A stretch of DNA of 64,000 nt, from NCBI RefSeq assembly GCF_002994745.2, contig NC_037091.1:1488001-1552000 (forward strand), in the 5' to 3' direction. Numbering within the stretch: the stretch's first letter is position 1; every line of letters begins with the position of its first letter. This document shows, piece after piece, positions 1 to 19,226 of this stretch. The stretch comes from Rosa chinensis (Eukaryota > Streptophyta > Magnoliopsida > Rosales > Rosaceae). The translations under genes were made by a program, and so were the position numbers. The notes under the pieces are model-generated. The model was not told the origin of the DNA. It worked only from the letters and a program-made list of their open reading frames with translations, and searched no databases.

Positions 1-1
1 G

Positions 2-1225
2 CTCATAGCTGAGTTCCTTGGCAGCAATCTGGATGTCTGAACAGGAGATGGCGCGGCGGAACGCCAGGCGAGCGCGGTCGGGATAACGAGGATCGCCAGG
101 GAGGAATCCATATTGTAACACAGAAGGGAATCGTCTTCCCAGAATTAAATCACAGTATGGCATCTCGTCTAGCAAGTACAGATAAGAAAAGCATTCAGAG
201 TAAGGGGGAGATGAGTACTTGTCCTCGCGACAAAACCATCGACCTAACAGTTGATCGACCGGCGGGGATAGCAGGATATCTTCACGGCGGAAGAATGGGA
301 AGTAGGTCTCGATCCAGAAGTCCAAGATCCAGAAGGGTCCGGAAATGTTGGTCTCAAAGGGATGCATCGTCGCTTGGTACAGCATGCGATAAATGGCGCC
401 CAAGACCGGTTGTCCGAGCCCGGTGTTGCGGCCGTTGTAGAGGGCCGTTGCTAAGTAGGTCCAGGTGCTAGTGGGCTTGCAGGAGGAGGTGCAGAATATG
501 AATTTACAGAGCCAATATTCAAGGAAGGCGATTCCTCCGGTCGCATTATGTTCCCGGCTGTAATATGCCAGCCATCTTGGGTATGAACCACTATGAGCGC
601 TGCGGCCTTGCTGGGCCATGGTCAAAGTGAAATCGGTCGAGTCAAATTGACCATGCACATACGGCTCGCCATCGATGGGAAGGCCAGTGATGGCAAGGAT
701 GTCTAACAAGGTAATGCTCATTTGACCAAATCTGAAGTCAAAAGTCTTGGTGGCGGTATTCCAGAAACAGAGGAAAGCAGCGAGTGGCGAGCGATTACCA
801 CCGCGAGGAAGATGGAAGCACAGATCAATAGCGTGGGTGATACCTGCAGCATTCCAGCGACCTAGATCTCGCGCCCGCGCCTCGCGATACCAAGAAGTTT
901 CCTGTGCACTAATGGAGGATGGCCAATTTCCTATCTTGGCTCGATGGTTTTGGACACCCCAACCGCTAAAGTCTCCGGGAGTCCTTCGGAGGACTAGAAT
1001 GGGCCGTCGGACAGGAAGACTGTACATAGCGATGGCATCCTCTGGGATAACACCTTGCGGTGCTGGGCCTAATCCGGTGTGGTGATCGGAAAAACGAAGG
1101 AGTAGGGGTCGGTGAATAGTGGTCTCTAGATGAATGCGAGCACCAATACTGGTGCCCCAGGTCCGAGCAGCCGTTTCGTTCAATTCTTCTTCTTGATCGA
1201 TGATGATTTTCTTAGGGGGAGCCAT
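2..1225 (-). CDS. Plant mobile domain (PMD) protein, 3' part cut by window edge
   Basis: Reading the minus strand from the ATG at 1225 gives an uninterrupted frame of 408 codons to the window edge; no stop codon occurs, so the C-terminus lies outside. The protein starts MAPPKKIIIDQEEE and then has the plant mobile domain pattern: an aromatic-rich block (residues about 80-130), a block reading MSITLLDILAITGLPIDG (about 180-197) that matches the family's hallmark 'L.DI..LTGLPI.G', and later W/Y/F-rich blocks. PMD proteins include MAIN/MAIL1 of Arabidopsis, which act in gene silencing and meristem upkeep, but most copies sit inside transposons. The 5' side (1226-1330) looks like a short leader with an AT-rich TATTTAAA about 100 bases upstream. 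Adjacent LTR-like sequence suggests a transposon-borne copy rather than a host MAIN gene; this is inference. The frame is GC-richer than its surroundings. Confidence 0.8.
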   Translation of the reverse strand, partial: MAPPKKIIIDQEEELNETAARTWGTSIGARIHLETTIHRPLLLRFSDHHTGLGPAPQGVIPEDAIAMYSLPVRRPILVLRRTPGDFSGWGVQNHRAKIGNWPSSISAQETSWYREARARDLGRWNAAGITHAIDLCFHLPRGGNRSPLAAFLCFWNTATKTFDFRFGQMSITLLDILAITGLPIDGEPYVHGQFDSTDFTLTMAQQGRSAHSGSYPRWLAYYSREHNATGGIAFLEYWLCKFIFCTSSCKPTSTWTYLATALYNGRNTGLGQPVLGAIYRMLYQATMHPFETNISGPFWILDFWIETYFPFFRREDILLSPPVDQLLGRWFCREDKYSSPPYSECFSYLYLLDEMPYCDLILGRRFPSVLQYGFLPGDPRYPDRARLAFRRAISCSDIQIAAKELSYE

Positions 1226-1680
1226 TTCTGGATCGTTTGCAAAGAAGATGGAGCAGAGATGGGTTTTTCTGGGTTTAGAGTTTGAAGGAGTGTCTGATGT
1301 GACAGGATTGCGGCTGTGCGTTTAAATAAAGAATTTTGTGAGGGAAACGATGCGACAGAAAGCGTTTCACAAATGAAGGGACGCGACCCTTATTAATGGC
1401 ATCGTTTCAAGCGACCGACGCGTCTTTCTAAGTCCCCTTCAATCAGTTGCAATTTAGCAGGCCTGATTTCGGGGCCTGGGGGGCAATGTTTGAGCCCAAA
1501 AGTAAGTTTGGCGAAATCCTTTAGTGGGTCTGAGCCAGTGGGCCGATACTTGCGGCCCAAAATGGGATTACATGGACTTGGGTTGTGATGCTGCTCATCC
1601 CGTGTCTCATAAGGAGATACCATCATTAATTGCATGAAGATTTGAACGCTCAGAAGGGCGTGAAGATATATTCGCAATTA
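1226..1680. other. 5' flank of the PMD gene
   Basis: Non-coding flank between the PMD start codon and the LTR-like region. A minus-strand TATTTAAA lies at about 1320-1328 and could serve as the TATA element of the PMD gene. No other gene is visible; the small frames here have no family resemblance. Confidence 0.4.
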
Positions 1681-2235
1681 ATACATGCGTATCCTACTGC
1701 TGGCGTCCAGCGATCACGTCTAGGATTTGTGGCCTAAAATATAGTATTTCATTCCTATTTGGACAATGAATCTGCAGTAGCCTATATATAGAGGCTAAAG
1801 ACAATACAAAAAAGGACCTCTCTCGAATCAATCAATCCCAGCGATTAAAAAGCCTCCCCGGAGCAAACCCTCAACCTCGTTGAAACCCGGTGACCGCCCG
1901 CCAGTCCTAGTCTCCTCGCGAGCCGACTGTCAGCCTCACCAGATCAACCCGGCGACCGTACTTCCAGTCCCAGTCTCCCAAGGAGCCGACTGCGAGCACA
2001 ACCGCCACTGTTACTTCCAGCGAAGCAAGGGTAACGCCCTCGCAACCCAGCGAAGCTAAAGTCACGCTTTAGCGAATCCGTGTTCCTCTCAAACTTCCCA
2101 GTGATTGCTCTGCTCAGCTTTCAAGTTGAGTATCGATTCAGTGAACGCAAAGAGACCACAACCAAAGCCCTTACCCGCGTAAGGCAAGAAGTCCTTTTCC
2201 GGAAGGCAAGAAAAGAACCCTGTGACGAGGTTGGT
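1681..2235 (+). repeat. LTR-like region with TATA box and internal duplication
   Basis: A plus-strand TATA box (CTATATATAGAGGC, about 1781-1794) is followed by a C-rich leader of about 430 bases that looks like the R/U5 part of a Gypsy-type LTR. Inside it a block of about 62 bases is repeated in diverged form (about 1885-1947 and 1948-2010; shared core AGCCGACTG). I found neither a second LTR copy nor a clear target duplication in the window, so the element type and its limits remain uncertain. Its position beside the PMD gene fits the habit of PMD genes to travel with LTR elements. Confidence 0.35.
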
Positions 2236-2533
2236 GCTCTCCTCGTCCACAGAGCTTGAAGAAGAAGTCAGGTCACGGGACTACCCCAACGACTGCACCC
2301 CGCGGTGCTGGCACGCCTGCGCAACCACTCGCTCAAAAGAGACTGTTTGCACACCAGCTGGTTTTGGAGCCAAACAGAATCAATCAACATATCAAAAAGA
2401 TTATGATACCTCACACGGTTCTTGTCCTCTCTTCTTGAAATAGAGCAAAACTCAAAGTAATTTACATATGACCGCGTTAAACGGCATAAGGATAATATAT
2501 ATAATTTAATGAGATTACAACATGCATAACAAC

Positions 2534-2827
2534 TCATGAAGATCGTTGATGGTCCCGGACGGCAGCGCGTCGATGACGATGTCGCAGTCCGTGATCGGCT
2601 GCGCCCGTAGGGATCTGGTGCTCCTCGCCATCGTCGATCACCCCCTCCTCATCTTTGTCGTCATCAGCCCCCGAGTCAAACGACAGGTTAACTCCTCCAT
2701 GCCAGTCCTCCACCACTACGATTCTTTGCTCTGAAAGCAAGAGTATACGAGAGAGAGAGAGAGAGAGACTGAAGAAAAATGTAGTAATATGTAAGGGTAA
2801 TATTGGAAAGACATATATAGAGAACAT
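2534..2827 (-). other. Unrecognised short ORF with acidic stretch
   Basis: A minus-strand frame of 97 codons ends at 2534. Its distal part is GC-rich and unlike the AT-rich flanks, with an acidic run (GADDDKDEEGVIDDGEEH). A (GA)n microsatellite lies at about 2747-2768 in what would be its leader. The composition break at about 2530-2740 looks like a fragment of a real exon or a captured gene piece. A second frame in the same stretch (from the ATG at about 2630) is also open, so the true frame is unknown. I do not recognise the product. Confidence 0.25.
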
Positions 2828-2829
2828 AT

Positions 2830-4490
2830 AAAAATATTAAAATTGATAGTGGGAGTGCATATTGTAATATGGGGTGTGCAAATTTCACCCCCCCTTAATT
2901 TTCTTTTAATCAACTACAGTTAAAATATTTAACCAATCATAGAGAGGAATGAGTATTGCAGAATGACTTTTACCAAGAACATATATATGGCAAAAGTTTG
3001 AACAAATCAAAAGAAGACTGCTTATTTGTTTTATCCTTAAGTCATCAGTCTGTATGTACAAAAAATTGTGAATCGGTCTTTTTTTGGCAAAGGTGAACCT
3101 GTCTTAATAGCTCTTTGTAGAAGTCTGCATTATTAAGCAACTGGAGTACTTTATCATATTGCTTTAACTTTACTTCGTATCTAAACGACTTTTTTGATTG
3201 TACATCATAACATAGCGAACAAATGTCTCGTAATTTCATTTTCGAAAATGTATCATGGACCCTAATTGGACTTCATGGTCAAAAATTACACTATTTCAAA
3301 GTAATCTCTCATGTGCACCTTTGCATCACGCCAACAGCTATCGAGTTTATCTGCCACTGGTTTTACGTAAGAGAAACTCAAAATCACAATCATAATAGTA
3401 GTTAGACAATACCCAACCATTATTTGGCTTTCTTGTCACACTTGTGGGTGGAAAGTTGTTAACCATTTGTTAGGAACTTGATCAGCAAAGTTGACTGACC
3501 CCCATTGATCGTATACTTGCAATATAGTTTCTCTGAGGACTAGCTAGGAATCTGCCCAAACAAAACTAACTTCATAATTCTATGGATTGTGGACTCTACG
3601 TGCTTAATTCGTCATGGTTTTAATTTCCTTCTCCCTCCATCGCTATTGTGAAGGATTGAAGAATACGCTGGTCATTATCTTAGTTAGAAGTCTTTCTTTT
3701 TGCAATTGATGAGAACCCACAGTTAAGTTGTGCAAGAGTTCCAGTGTGGAAGTCAACGTTTAGAATCTTTGTCGTCAAGGTAAAAAACCATTGACCACGT
3801 CATCCGATTGGAATCTGGGAGCTTCGGGCCTACGTCAGTCATACATCTCAAGTGATGGGGTCACCATATTTTTCTTTTCAAACTTAGGCCCCATTTAGTT
3901 TTGCGGAATGAAAAGTAAATTTTTTGTCACAAAAGTTCTCATGAATTTTCCATTTCAAAGTTTGATAACATTAGGTAAGTCGTCATAAAGTTGTTACGAA
4001 GTATTAATTAGTGAAGGAAAAACTGAGTAATAAATGCAAGGAAAGAGGGAGGAAGATGAATCCCTTGAGAAGTGCATGAAGGAACCACTGGACTTTTCTC
4101 CATATTTTTCTGTCTATCACGAAAATTTTTATTTTTTTTTATTTTTTATTTTTATAAATCCCAAATACAATAAAGGATTGAGTTTTATTTCTCAATCTTT
4201 AATTTCGCAAACCAAGGTTTAAAAACCTTTAATTATCTGTTCTAGCTTTTCTAGTCGAAATTATGTATGCATGCTTGAATATTAAGAAACGAAAGTTGAC
4301 ACGAATAAATTAGCTTTATAGCTTTATTCCTCTTTCCTCATCCGTTTAGGGTTCCCCATCCTTTTAGGGATTCTTAAAAGCCTGTTTACATATTGTTTTT
4401 TTGGTAGGTGAGTGCTTCCTACTTAGACGGCAAGTATTTACGTCGTTTCTCGGAAATTTACAGTATTAAAATCTACACGTTTCGGTTTAT
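2830..4490. other. Intergenic region upstream of the Ca2+-ATPase
   Basis: AT-rich and without a supportable gene. It holds scattered W-box cores (TTGAC), for example TTGACCACGTCA at about 3791-3802, where a W-box and an ACGT core stand together. W-boxes would fit the known stress and pathogen response of ACA12/ACA13 genes, but the match is too short to prove anything. Confidence 0.3.
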
Positions 4491-4498
4491 TATATAAG
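4491..4498 (+). promoter_or_regulatory. Candidate TATA box of the Ca2+-ATPase gene
   Basis: TATATAAG lies about 255 bases before the ATG at 4753, which would give a leader of roughly 220 bases. A second AT-rich stretch (ATATATAA, about 4720) is nearer, but too close to the ATG for a typical plant leader. Confidence 0.4.
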
Positions 4499-4752
4499 CC
4501 AACATTCTGGTCGATGATAACTCACTCTGATCTTAATTAAAACCATCCTAGAGATTGCTCACAGTACCCTTTTTCTTGATTTCCTGTTTGTCTAACACTA
4601 AACAGATTTTCTCAAAAAAAAAAAAAAAAACACTAAACAGATTCAAATTTCGATTATCTGAGATAATATAAAACAGTTCCCCTACACATCCTTTTCTTTC
4701 ACAGCTAGCTTTTCCCACATATATAATTCTAATACTTCCAGGCTTCGAAACC

Positions 4753-7700
4753 ATGTCTAGTAGTTCTGCTAGTAACTTGCATGCAAAAGTGTGGAGCATC
4801 GAGTTGATCCTAGATGTTCGAAACAAAAGTCTTAACGTGCAGAAGAGAAAGTGGCATTCTGCCTTTGTGGCCATCTACTGCTCTAGAGCCTTCCTCAAAC
4901 CTCCTGTGCTAAAAGACATCAACATCAACACCAAATTACTATCTCGCTCTCCCTCTTACACAACCATTAGTGTTGATGATTCGGTTTCGGTGCCAGACGC
5001 TAATGGCTTCAGAATAGACCAAATAAGACTCACTGAGCTTGTGAAGGCAAAAGATTTAAAGCAGATCCAGGAGTTGGGAGGGGTTCAAGGTGTAGGAGAA
5101 GCACTCAAAACTGATGTAGAGCATGGAATTCATGGCGAAAATGCTGAAGACATTCTCAAGAGAATCGAAGCGTTTGGTTCCAACACATACAAGAGACCAC
5201 CAAAAAAAGGCTTCTTACATTTTGTTTGGGAAGCCTTCAAAGACCTCACAATCTTAATCCTCTTGGGATGTGCTGCGCTTTCTCTTGGTTTTGGAATCAA
5301 AGAGCATGGATTAAAAGAAGGTTGGATTGACGGTGGAAGCATATTTCTTGCAATCATTCTAGTTATTTCTGTTTCGGCCATAAGCAACTATAGACAGAGC
5401 ATACAATTTGACAAATTGTCAAAAGTCAGTAATAATCTTCAGATTGAGGCTGTGAGAAAGGGAAGGCGCCAACAGATTTCGATATTTGATATTGTGGTTG
5501 GTGATGTCATTTGTTTGAAGATTGGAGATCAAGTTCCAGCTGATGGATTGCTTCTGGATGGCCATTCTTTATCAGTAGATGAATCCAGCATGACAGGGGA
5601 GAGTGACCATGTTGAAATTAGCATTACTCAGAATCCATTCTTATTTTCTGGAACTAAAATTGCTGATGGTTATGGTCGGATGCTCGTCACATCTGTTGGG
5701 ATGAACACAAATTGGGGTGAAATGATGAGCAAAATCAGCCAGGACACGAGTGAAAAGACGCCTCTACAAGCACGTCTAGACAAGCTAACTTCATCTATAG
5801 GTAAAGTTGGTTTGGCAGTTGCTTTCTTAGTTCTTTCAGCCATGTTGGTTCGATACTTCACAGGGAATACCGTGGATGAGAATGGAAGCAAAATGTTCAA
5901 TGGCAGCAAGACAAAAGTAGATGACATAATAAATGCTATCATTGGAATTGTAGCAGCTGCGGTTACAATTGTTGTAGTAGCAATTCCAGAAGGTCTGCCA
6001 TTGGCTGTGACTCTCACTCTAGCTTATTCCATGAAGAGAATGATGGCTGATAATGCAATGGTACGGAAGCTCTCTGCTTGTGAGACCATGGGGTCTGCTA
6101 CAACAATTTGTACAGACAAAACAGGTACTCTGACCATGAACCAGATGAAGGTGACTAAGTTTTGGTTGGGGAAAGAATCTGTGGAAGAAGAAGCTTATTC
6201 ATCTATTTCTCCTTTTGTTCTCGACTTTATTCAAGAAGGGGTTGCTCTCAATACAACTGGTAGTGTGTACAGGCCTAGCTTGGATTCAAAAATTGAGATC
6301 TCTGGCAGTCCAACCGAAAAGGCTATTCTATCATGGGCGGTTCATGATACAAAGATGGATATGGAGAAAGTGGTGAAGAGTTGTAGCATTCTCCATGTTG
6401 AGGCTTTCAATTCACAGAAGAAACGTAGTGGGGTTTTGATTAAGAGGAAGGCGGATAATACAGTCCAAGTACATTTTAAAGGAGCTGCAGAGATGATACT
6501 AGCAATGTGTACAAGTTACTATGATGCCTCTGGCATTGTTAAGGATATGGATTACAATGAAAAAATGAACTTTGAGCAGATTATTCAAGGTATGGCAGCC
6601 AGCAGCCTCAGATGCATCGCATTCGCACATAAAGAAGTTGCAGCAGAGGAGCAAGTTGAAGGAGACCAGAAAGTTGTGCTAAAGGAAGATGGTTTGACCC
6701 TATTGGGACTTGTAGGTCTTAAAGATCCATGTCGTCCAGGAGTGAAGAAAGCAGTTGAAGACTGTCAATATGCAGGTGTGAAAATCAAAATGATCACTGG
6801 CGATAATGTTTTCACTGCAAAAGCCATAGCTACTGAGTGTGGGATACTCAGGCCTGGTCAGGACATGCTCGGAGCAGTCATAGAAGGTGTCGAATTTCGC
6901 AACTACACTCCAGAACAGAGAATGGAGAAGGTTGAGGCAATATGTGTAATGGCGAGGTCTTCTCCTTTTGATAAGCTTCTGATGGTACAATGCTTGAAGC
7001 AGAAAGGTCATGTAGTTGCAGTGACAGGTGATGGAACCAATGATGCACCAGCATTGAAAGAAGCTGATATAGGACTTTCTATGGGGATTCAAGGCACAGA
7101 AGTTGCTAAAGAGAGCTCGGATATTGTGATCATGGATGATAACTTTGCTTCAGTTGCTACAGTTTTGATGTGGGGAAGATGTGTGTACAATAATATCCAG
7201 AAGTTCATCCAATTCCAGCTCACTGTCAATGTTGCAGCTCTTGTGATCAACTTTGTAGCCGCAGTTTCAGCAGGTCAAGTCCCATTAACAGCAGTTCAGT
7301 TATTGTGGGTAAACTTGATCATGGACACACTTGGAGCTCTTGCTCTTGCCACAGAAAAGCCCACAAAAGAACTCATGGAGAAGCCACCAGTGGGAAGGAC
7401 AGCGCCTCTCATCACAAATGTCATGTGGAGGAACCTCTTACCTCAAGCATTGTACCAGATAACAGTCCTCTTGATCTTGCAATTCAGGGGCAAAGTCATC
7501 TTTGGTGTCACTGATAAGGTAAAGGACACATTGATCTTCAACACTTTTGTGCTTTGCCAGGTTTTCAATGAGTTCAATGCGAGGAAGCTAGAGAAGAAGA
7601 ATGTCTTCAAGGGAATACACACCAACAAGTTATTTATGGGAATCATTGCAGCAACAATTATTCTCCAAGTGGTGATGGTGGAGTTTCTTAAGAAATTTGC

Positions 7701-7854
7701 AGATACAGAGAGATTGAACTGGGGACAATGGGGTATATGCATTGGCATTGCAGTCATCTCTTGGCCAATTGGCTGGGTGTTCAAGTCAATACCTGTTCCA
7801 GAGAAATCCTTTCTCAGTTATCTAAAGATGAAGAATTATAAGAGCAACATTTGA
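4753..7854 (+). CDS. ACA12: Calcium-transporting P2B-type ATPase, plasma membrane, ACA12/ACA13-like
   Basis: An intronless gene of 1,033 codons. The product is a P2B calcium pump that uses ATP to export Ca2+ from the cytosol across the plasma membrane. Visible order: N-terminal regulatory tail with a basic, aromatic stretch (KRKWHSAFVAIYCSRAF, about residues 31-48) where autoinhibited pumps bind calmodulin; actuator loop TGES at 281-284; PEGL in membrane segment 4 at 412-415; phosphorylated Asp455 in CTDKTGT; ATP-site Lys576 (FKGA); hinge TGDGTNDAPAL from 758; then a C-terminal bundle of membrane helices. All catalytic residues are present. Both the length and the lack of introns match the ACA12/ACA13 clade, whose other ACA relatives have introns. 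ACA12 is described as weakly or not calmodulin-controlled and these genes respond to pathogens. The first in-frame ATG (context ACCATGT) was taken as start. ACA12 versus ACA13 cannot be decided here. Confidence 0.95.
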   Translation: MSSSSASNLHAKVWSIELILDVRNKSLNVQKRKWHSAFVAIYCSRAFLKPPVLKDININTKLLSRSPSYTTISVDDSVSVPDANGFRIDQIRLTELVKAKDLKQIQELGGVQGVGEALKTDVEHGIHGENAEDILKRIEAFGSNTYKRPPKKGFLHFVWEAFKDLTILILLGCAALSLGFGIKEHGLKEGWIDGGSIFLAIILVISVSAISNYRQSIQFDKLSKVSNNLQIEAVRKGRRQQISIFDIVVGDVICLKIGDQVPADGLLLDGHSLSVDESSMTGESDHVEISITQNPFLFSGTKIADGYGRMLVTSVGMNTNWGEMMSKISQDTSEKTPLQARLDKLTSSIGKVGLAVAFLVLSAMLVRYFTGNTVDENGSKMFNGSKTKVDDIINAIIGIVAAAVTIVVVAIPEGLPLAVTLTLAYSMKRMMADNAMVRKLSACETMGSATTICTDKTGTLTMNQMKVTKFWLGKESVEEEAYSSISPFVLDFIQEGVALNTTGSVYRPSLDSKIEISGSPTEKAILSWAVHDTKMDMEKVVKSCSILHVEAFNSQKKRSGVLIKRKADNTVQVHFKGAAEMILAMCTSYYDASGIVKDMDYNEKMNFEQIIQGMAASSLRCIAFAHKEVAAEEQVEGDQKVVLKEDGLTLLGLVGLKDPCRPGVKKAVEDCQYAGVKIKMITGDNVFTAKAIATECGILRPGQDMLGAVIEGVEFRNYTPEQRMEKVEAICVMARSSPFDKLLMVQCLKQKGHVVAVTGDGTNDAPALKEADIGLSMGIQGTEVAKESSDIVIMDDNFASVATVLMWGRCVYNNIQKFIQFQLTVNVAALVINFVAAVSAGQVPLTAVQLLWVNLIMDTLGALALATEKPTKELMEKPPVGRTAPLITNVMWRNLLPQALYQITVLLILQFRGKVIFGVTDKVKDTLIFNTFVLCQVFNEFNARKLEKKNVFKGIHTNKLFMGIIAATIILQVVMVEFLKKFADTERLNWGQWGICIGIAVISWPIGWVFKSIPVPEKSFLSYLKMKNYKSNI

Positions 7855-8501
7855 ACTTTGAAGCTCCAGGCTGGATCCATTAGTAAATCTGTAGTAATTT
7901 TTTTTTTCTTAAATACTGTAGTTTGAAATTTATGATATACCCATATATAATTACATTATAACTTTATCTATGTTCAACTGTCATTTTATATTTTTACTTG
8001 CCTCCCTCAATTGATGATGTAATATACACTATTTTTTTTTCCCAAGGACAGAAATAACATTTTTTTTTCGATGACAACGGACAGTGAATAACATGATTTT
8101 GACATCTTTCTTTCTATAAGCTTCATCTGCAGAACTGAAAGATTTTGTAAAGCCTTTTTTGATAATTTGGATATTTCTCACAGAATCTACATTCATTCCT
8201 TGACTCCCTTCCTCCCTCTAATTGTTCCTATTCCCCTTCGTCACTTATATGATGTGTCTAGAACAAAATTCCTTTGTGAAAGCTTAATGAGCTAAGCTGG
8301 TGCAGTCTTTTGTTTCTGCCTAACAAGTCGCTTTTGAAGTGCTAACAGAAAGAGTCACTTGTCACATTTTCTAGTTGTGCAGCTTTAGAACACCTACAAA
8401 TCCAAAAAATGACTCAAAAATACGAAATTTGAAGTACAACTTTGTGACATCCTTTAATGCCTCATAAATCTGAAGTCACGTTGGTATTTTGAGACTTAAG
8501 T
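7855..8501. other. 3' UTR and spacer after the Ca2+-ATPase
   Basis: AT-rich sequence with T-runs and several AATAA-like motifs. It will contain the 3' UTR and poly(A) site of the pump gene, but no single site stands out. No gene is seen. Confidence 0.4.
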
Positions 8502-8509
8502 TCATTAGA

Positions 8510-8666
8510 GAGTATTCAGTGCACCGACTTGCACTTGCATCAATATAAACTCACGGTTGGATTATATAAAGTACATTTATTGATTATTAAAAAAATTTGT
8601 TTATAAATATCAATGTTTGAGATCTACTGGTTCACTTGCACCGTCGGTACATAGAAGAATTTTCTC
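8510..8666. mobile_element. Short hAT-type MITE
   Basis: A 157-bp element with imperfect inverted ends (GAGTATTCAGTGCACCGAC at the left; the right end read backwards is GAGAAAATTCTTCTATGTAC followed by CGACGG). It is flanked by an exact 8-bp duplication, TCATTAGA, at 8502-8509 and 8667-8674. An 8-bp target duplication is the hAT hallmark. It has no coding capacity. Confidence 0.7.
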
Positions 8667-8674
8667 TCATTAGA

Positions 8675-9690
8675 TAGAGTAAGAGCAGAGTGGTTGTTAG
8701 TTATTACAACAAGCTCACTAACTTTCATTTGGGGTCTATCCTCTAACATACGAGCTTTTTTGCTCAGTTCTATTAAAAGCACACTCCTAGCCTTTGAACT
8801 CCACTAATATAGACATTATAAGTAGAAATAGATTTAACAAGGTTAATTTGTAAACCACATATTAGAATTCGAAATTAAGAATTCGTATAGTTGTAAATCT
8901 TGATTTGGGAAACTCATACATTTAATGTTGATGAAGTTTTGCATTACTTCTCAATCCCGACTTATATATTCACTGGCGGTGATAAATACAGTCTTAATAG
9001 ACACTGTAGTGGTAAGTTTTCGACCGAACAATTGCCTCCCAAAAAAAAAAAAAAAGTTCTGATCTAAAAGCGTAGCCACACCAAAAATCTTAAAAGTTGA
9101 TGACTTTATCCTTGGGAGGGTCCAATGACCTGGCTGGCCTTCCACCACCATCGAATCTATTTTTTTTTTTTTAACAATACTTTTCAAACGTAACACCCAA
9201 CACAGGTACTTAATAAAATAGATCACACAGAAAAGTAAACTTTAAAGTAATCTCGTAGAGATGCAAATTCCAAATTTAGTTGCTCTTTTTGAGTATTTTC
9301 ATTTATGGAAGGACCACACATCAGCATGTGACTTTTCCAAACATTTAAAGAAAAATATATACACATATATCATCCGGCACAACCCTGCCCATTTTACAGG
9401 CTTGATTCATCCCTACTAAAAATGTCCACGTTTAATGTCCTCAAATATTTATGAATTTCAATCATGTCCCTATTTTTTTCGATGGAATCAAACTATGTCC
9501 ACATTGATGATTGATCTCTCCCATTTTTCGTGTCGTGTCCAATTTGTTGTCCTTTGATCAACCTAAACCTAGTTTGTTGTTTTGTTCCCCATCACTACTA
9601 AAATGAAATAGAAAATAGCACATGGAAGCCTTATAAGATCAGAATTTCCCCTTTATTTCAAGATTTTAATATTGAAAAATCAAACAGAAA
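8675..9690. other. Intergenic region between Ca2+-ATPase and glutathione reductase
   Basis: AT-rich, with long A and T runs (about 9040-9055 and 9160-9172). The small frames have no family resemblance. The last part will include the distal promoter of the glutathione reductase gene. Confidence 0.4.
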
Positions 9691-9696
9691 AACCAA

Positions 9697-9710
9697 TATA
9701 TATAAATAGG
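9697..9710 (+). promoter_or_regulatory. TATA box of the glutathione reductase gene
   Basis: ATATATATAAATAGG precedes the inferred first exon by about 30-40 bases, the normal plant spacing, and a CCAAT motif lies directly upstream (about 9693). Confidence 0.6.
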
Positions 9711-9739
9711 CAAGATCCAACTAATTGTCATATTAATAC

Positions 9740-10236
9740 ATAAACTGAAGCAAAGCAGAAAGCAAGAAGAAGCTGCAGCCTCGCTACCGGTAAGCACCCA
9801 TCACCATTTCTCTTCCTCGTCCGTCAGTCTTTGACCTCTGTGTACTGCACCTACCTATTTATTCACTGTTATCAAACCCACCATTTTCCATTGCTGTCTC
9901 TTCAAACCCTAAACACCACTCCAGTGTCTCCAGCCTTCTATTTGGTACGATCCCCACCTCGTCTTTTGTTTAGTCACCCCCTAAAGGTTTGAAATTTATT
10001 ACTATGATTATGTATAGACTGTAAAAATCTCAGCTTTTGATCATCTTTTATGTGTATCAGTGTATGTTTAGAGGTTTACTTGGAATATGAGTTCATTTGA
10101 TTCAGAAATTTGCTTCTTCCCATTTCCAAAGTTTGATGCTTTTTTACTTTATGTGCTCTTTTTTCTGTAAAGACACGATTTTTGATGATGATATTGTGGT
10201 GTTGCTGTGGAAGTCAGGTCGATTTAGTGTGTAGTC
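9740..10236 (+). other. 5' UTR of glutathione reductase, with leader intron
   Basis: A non-coding first exon (start uncertain, about 9740) ends at 9789 with donor GTAAGC. The leader intron 9790-10217 ends in AG, and 19 bases of UTR remain before the ATG at 10237. The intron is T-rich. Leader introns often raise expression of plant housekeeping genes; that role is inference here. Confidence 0.6.
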
Positions 10237-18671
<8,435 letters not shown>

Positions 18672-18812
18672 GGGCGCAAACATTAGGATGAAAGAGGAAT
18701 AGTATACAAGATCTGGAGGAGACAGTCCTGTACTCCCAAGCTTAGGTAGTCCTTTCAAATTGGCTATTGGAATGTAGACAATTGGAAATTGAAAATGGTT
18801 GGATTTTGTCCC

Positions 18813-18818
18813 AATAAA
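18813..18818 (+). terminator. Poly(A) signal of the glutathione reductase gene
   Basis: AATAAA in CCCAATAAAAG, 142 bases after the stop codon, at a normal distance for a plant 3' UTR. A further AATAAA at about 18990 could be used as an alternative. Confidence 0.55.
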
Positions 18819-19135
18819 AGTTTTTAACATTTCTGAATAGAGCAAGATATGTTCTAATGATTCTTGAAGATACAGCTTCTTTCATTTCTCTGGCTTCATG
18901 TGATGCGAATTCATGTAGGCCATGTTTGATTACATGATATGATATCTGTATTAGTTTTGTGATTTTATATTCTCTGCTGCTGCTATATATGAAATAAAGC
19001 CTCTATTTTACTCTTCTTGACTACAGCTGTGATCCTTTTACATATGATGTGCTTGATGAAAATCAAATAAAACCTCTATGTTGAAAATGCACTTGCGTCG
19101 AAACGATGTGTCTTGTGTAAGGAGCCTAGTATTTT

Positions 19136-19226
19136 TTTTATTTTTTTTCTGAAAGGAAGGTAGGGGATAGAGATTCCCCTAACCTATATTATTATTAATG
19201 GGTGTAGAAACAAAATGTCTGGGAGG
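19136..19226 (-). mobile_element. Short retroposon (LINE/SINE 3' end) with 15-bp target duplication
   Basis: About 91 bases flanked by an exact direct repeat GGAGCCTAGTATTTT at 19121-19135 and 19227-19241. A T-run at the left end is the poly(A) tail of a minus-strand insertion. Tail plus long target duplication marks L1-type target-primed insertion. Too short to name the family. Confidence 0.65.

Noticed and set aside
7305..7514. Frames overlapping the Ca2+-ATPase
   Set aside because: Out-of-frame shadows of a clearly coding gene.
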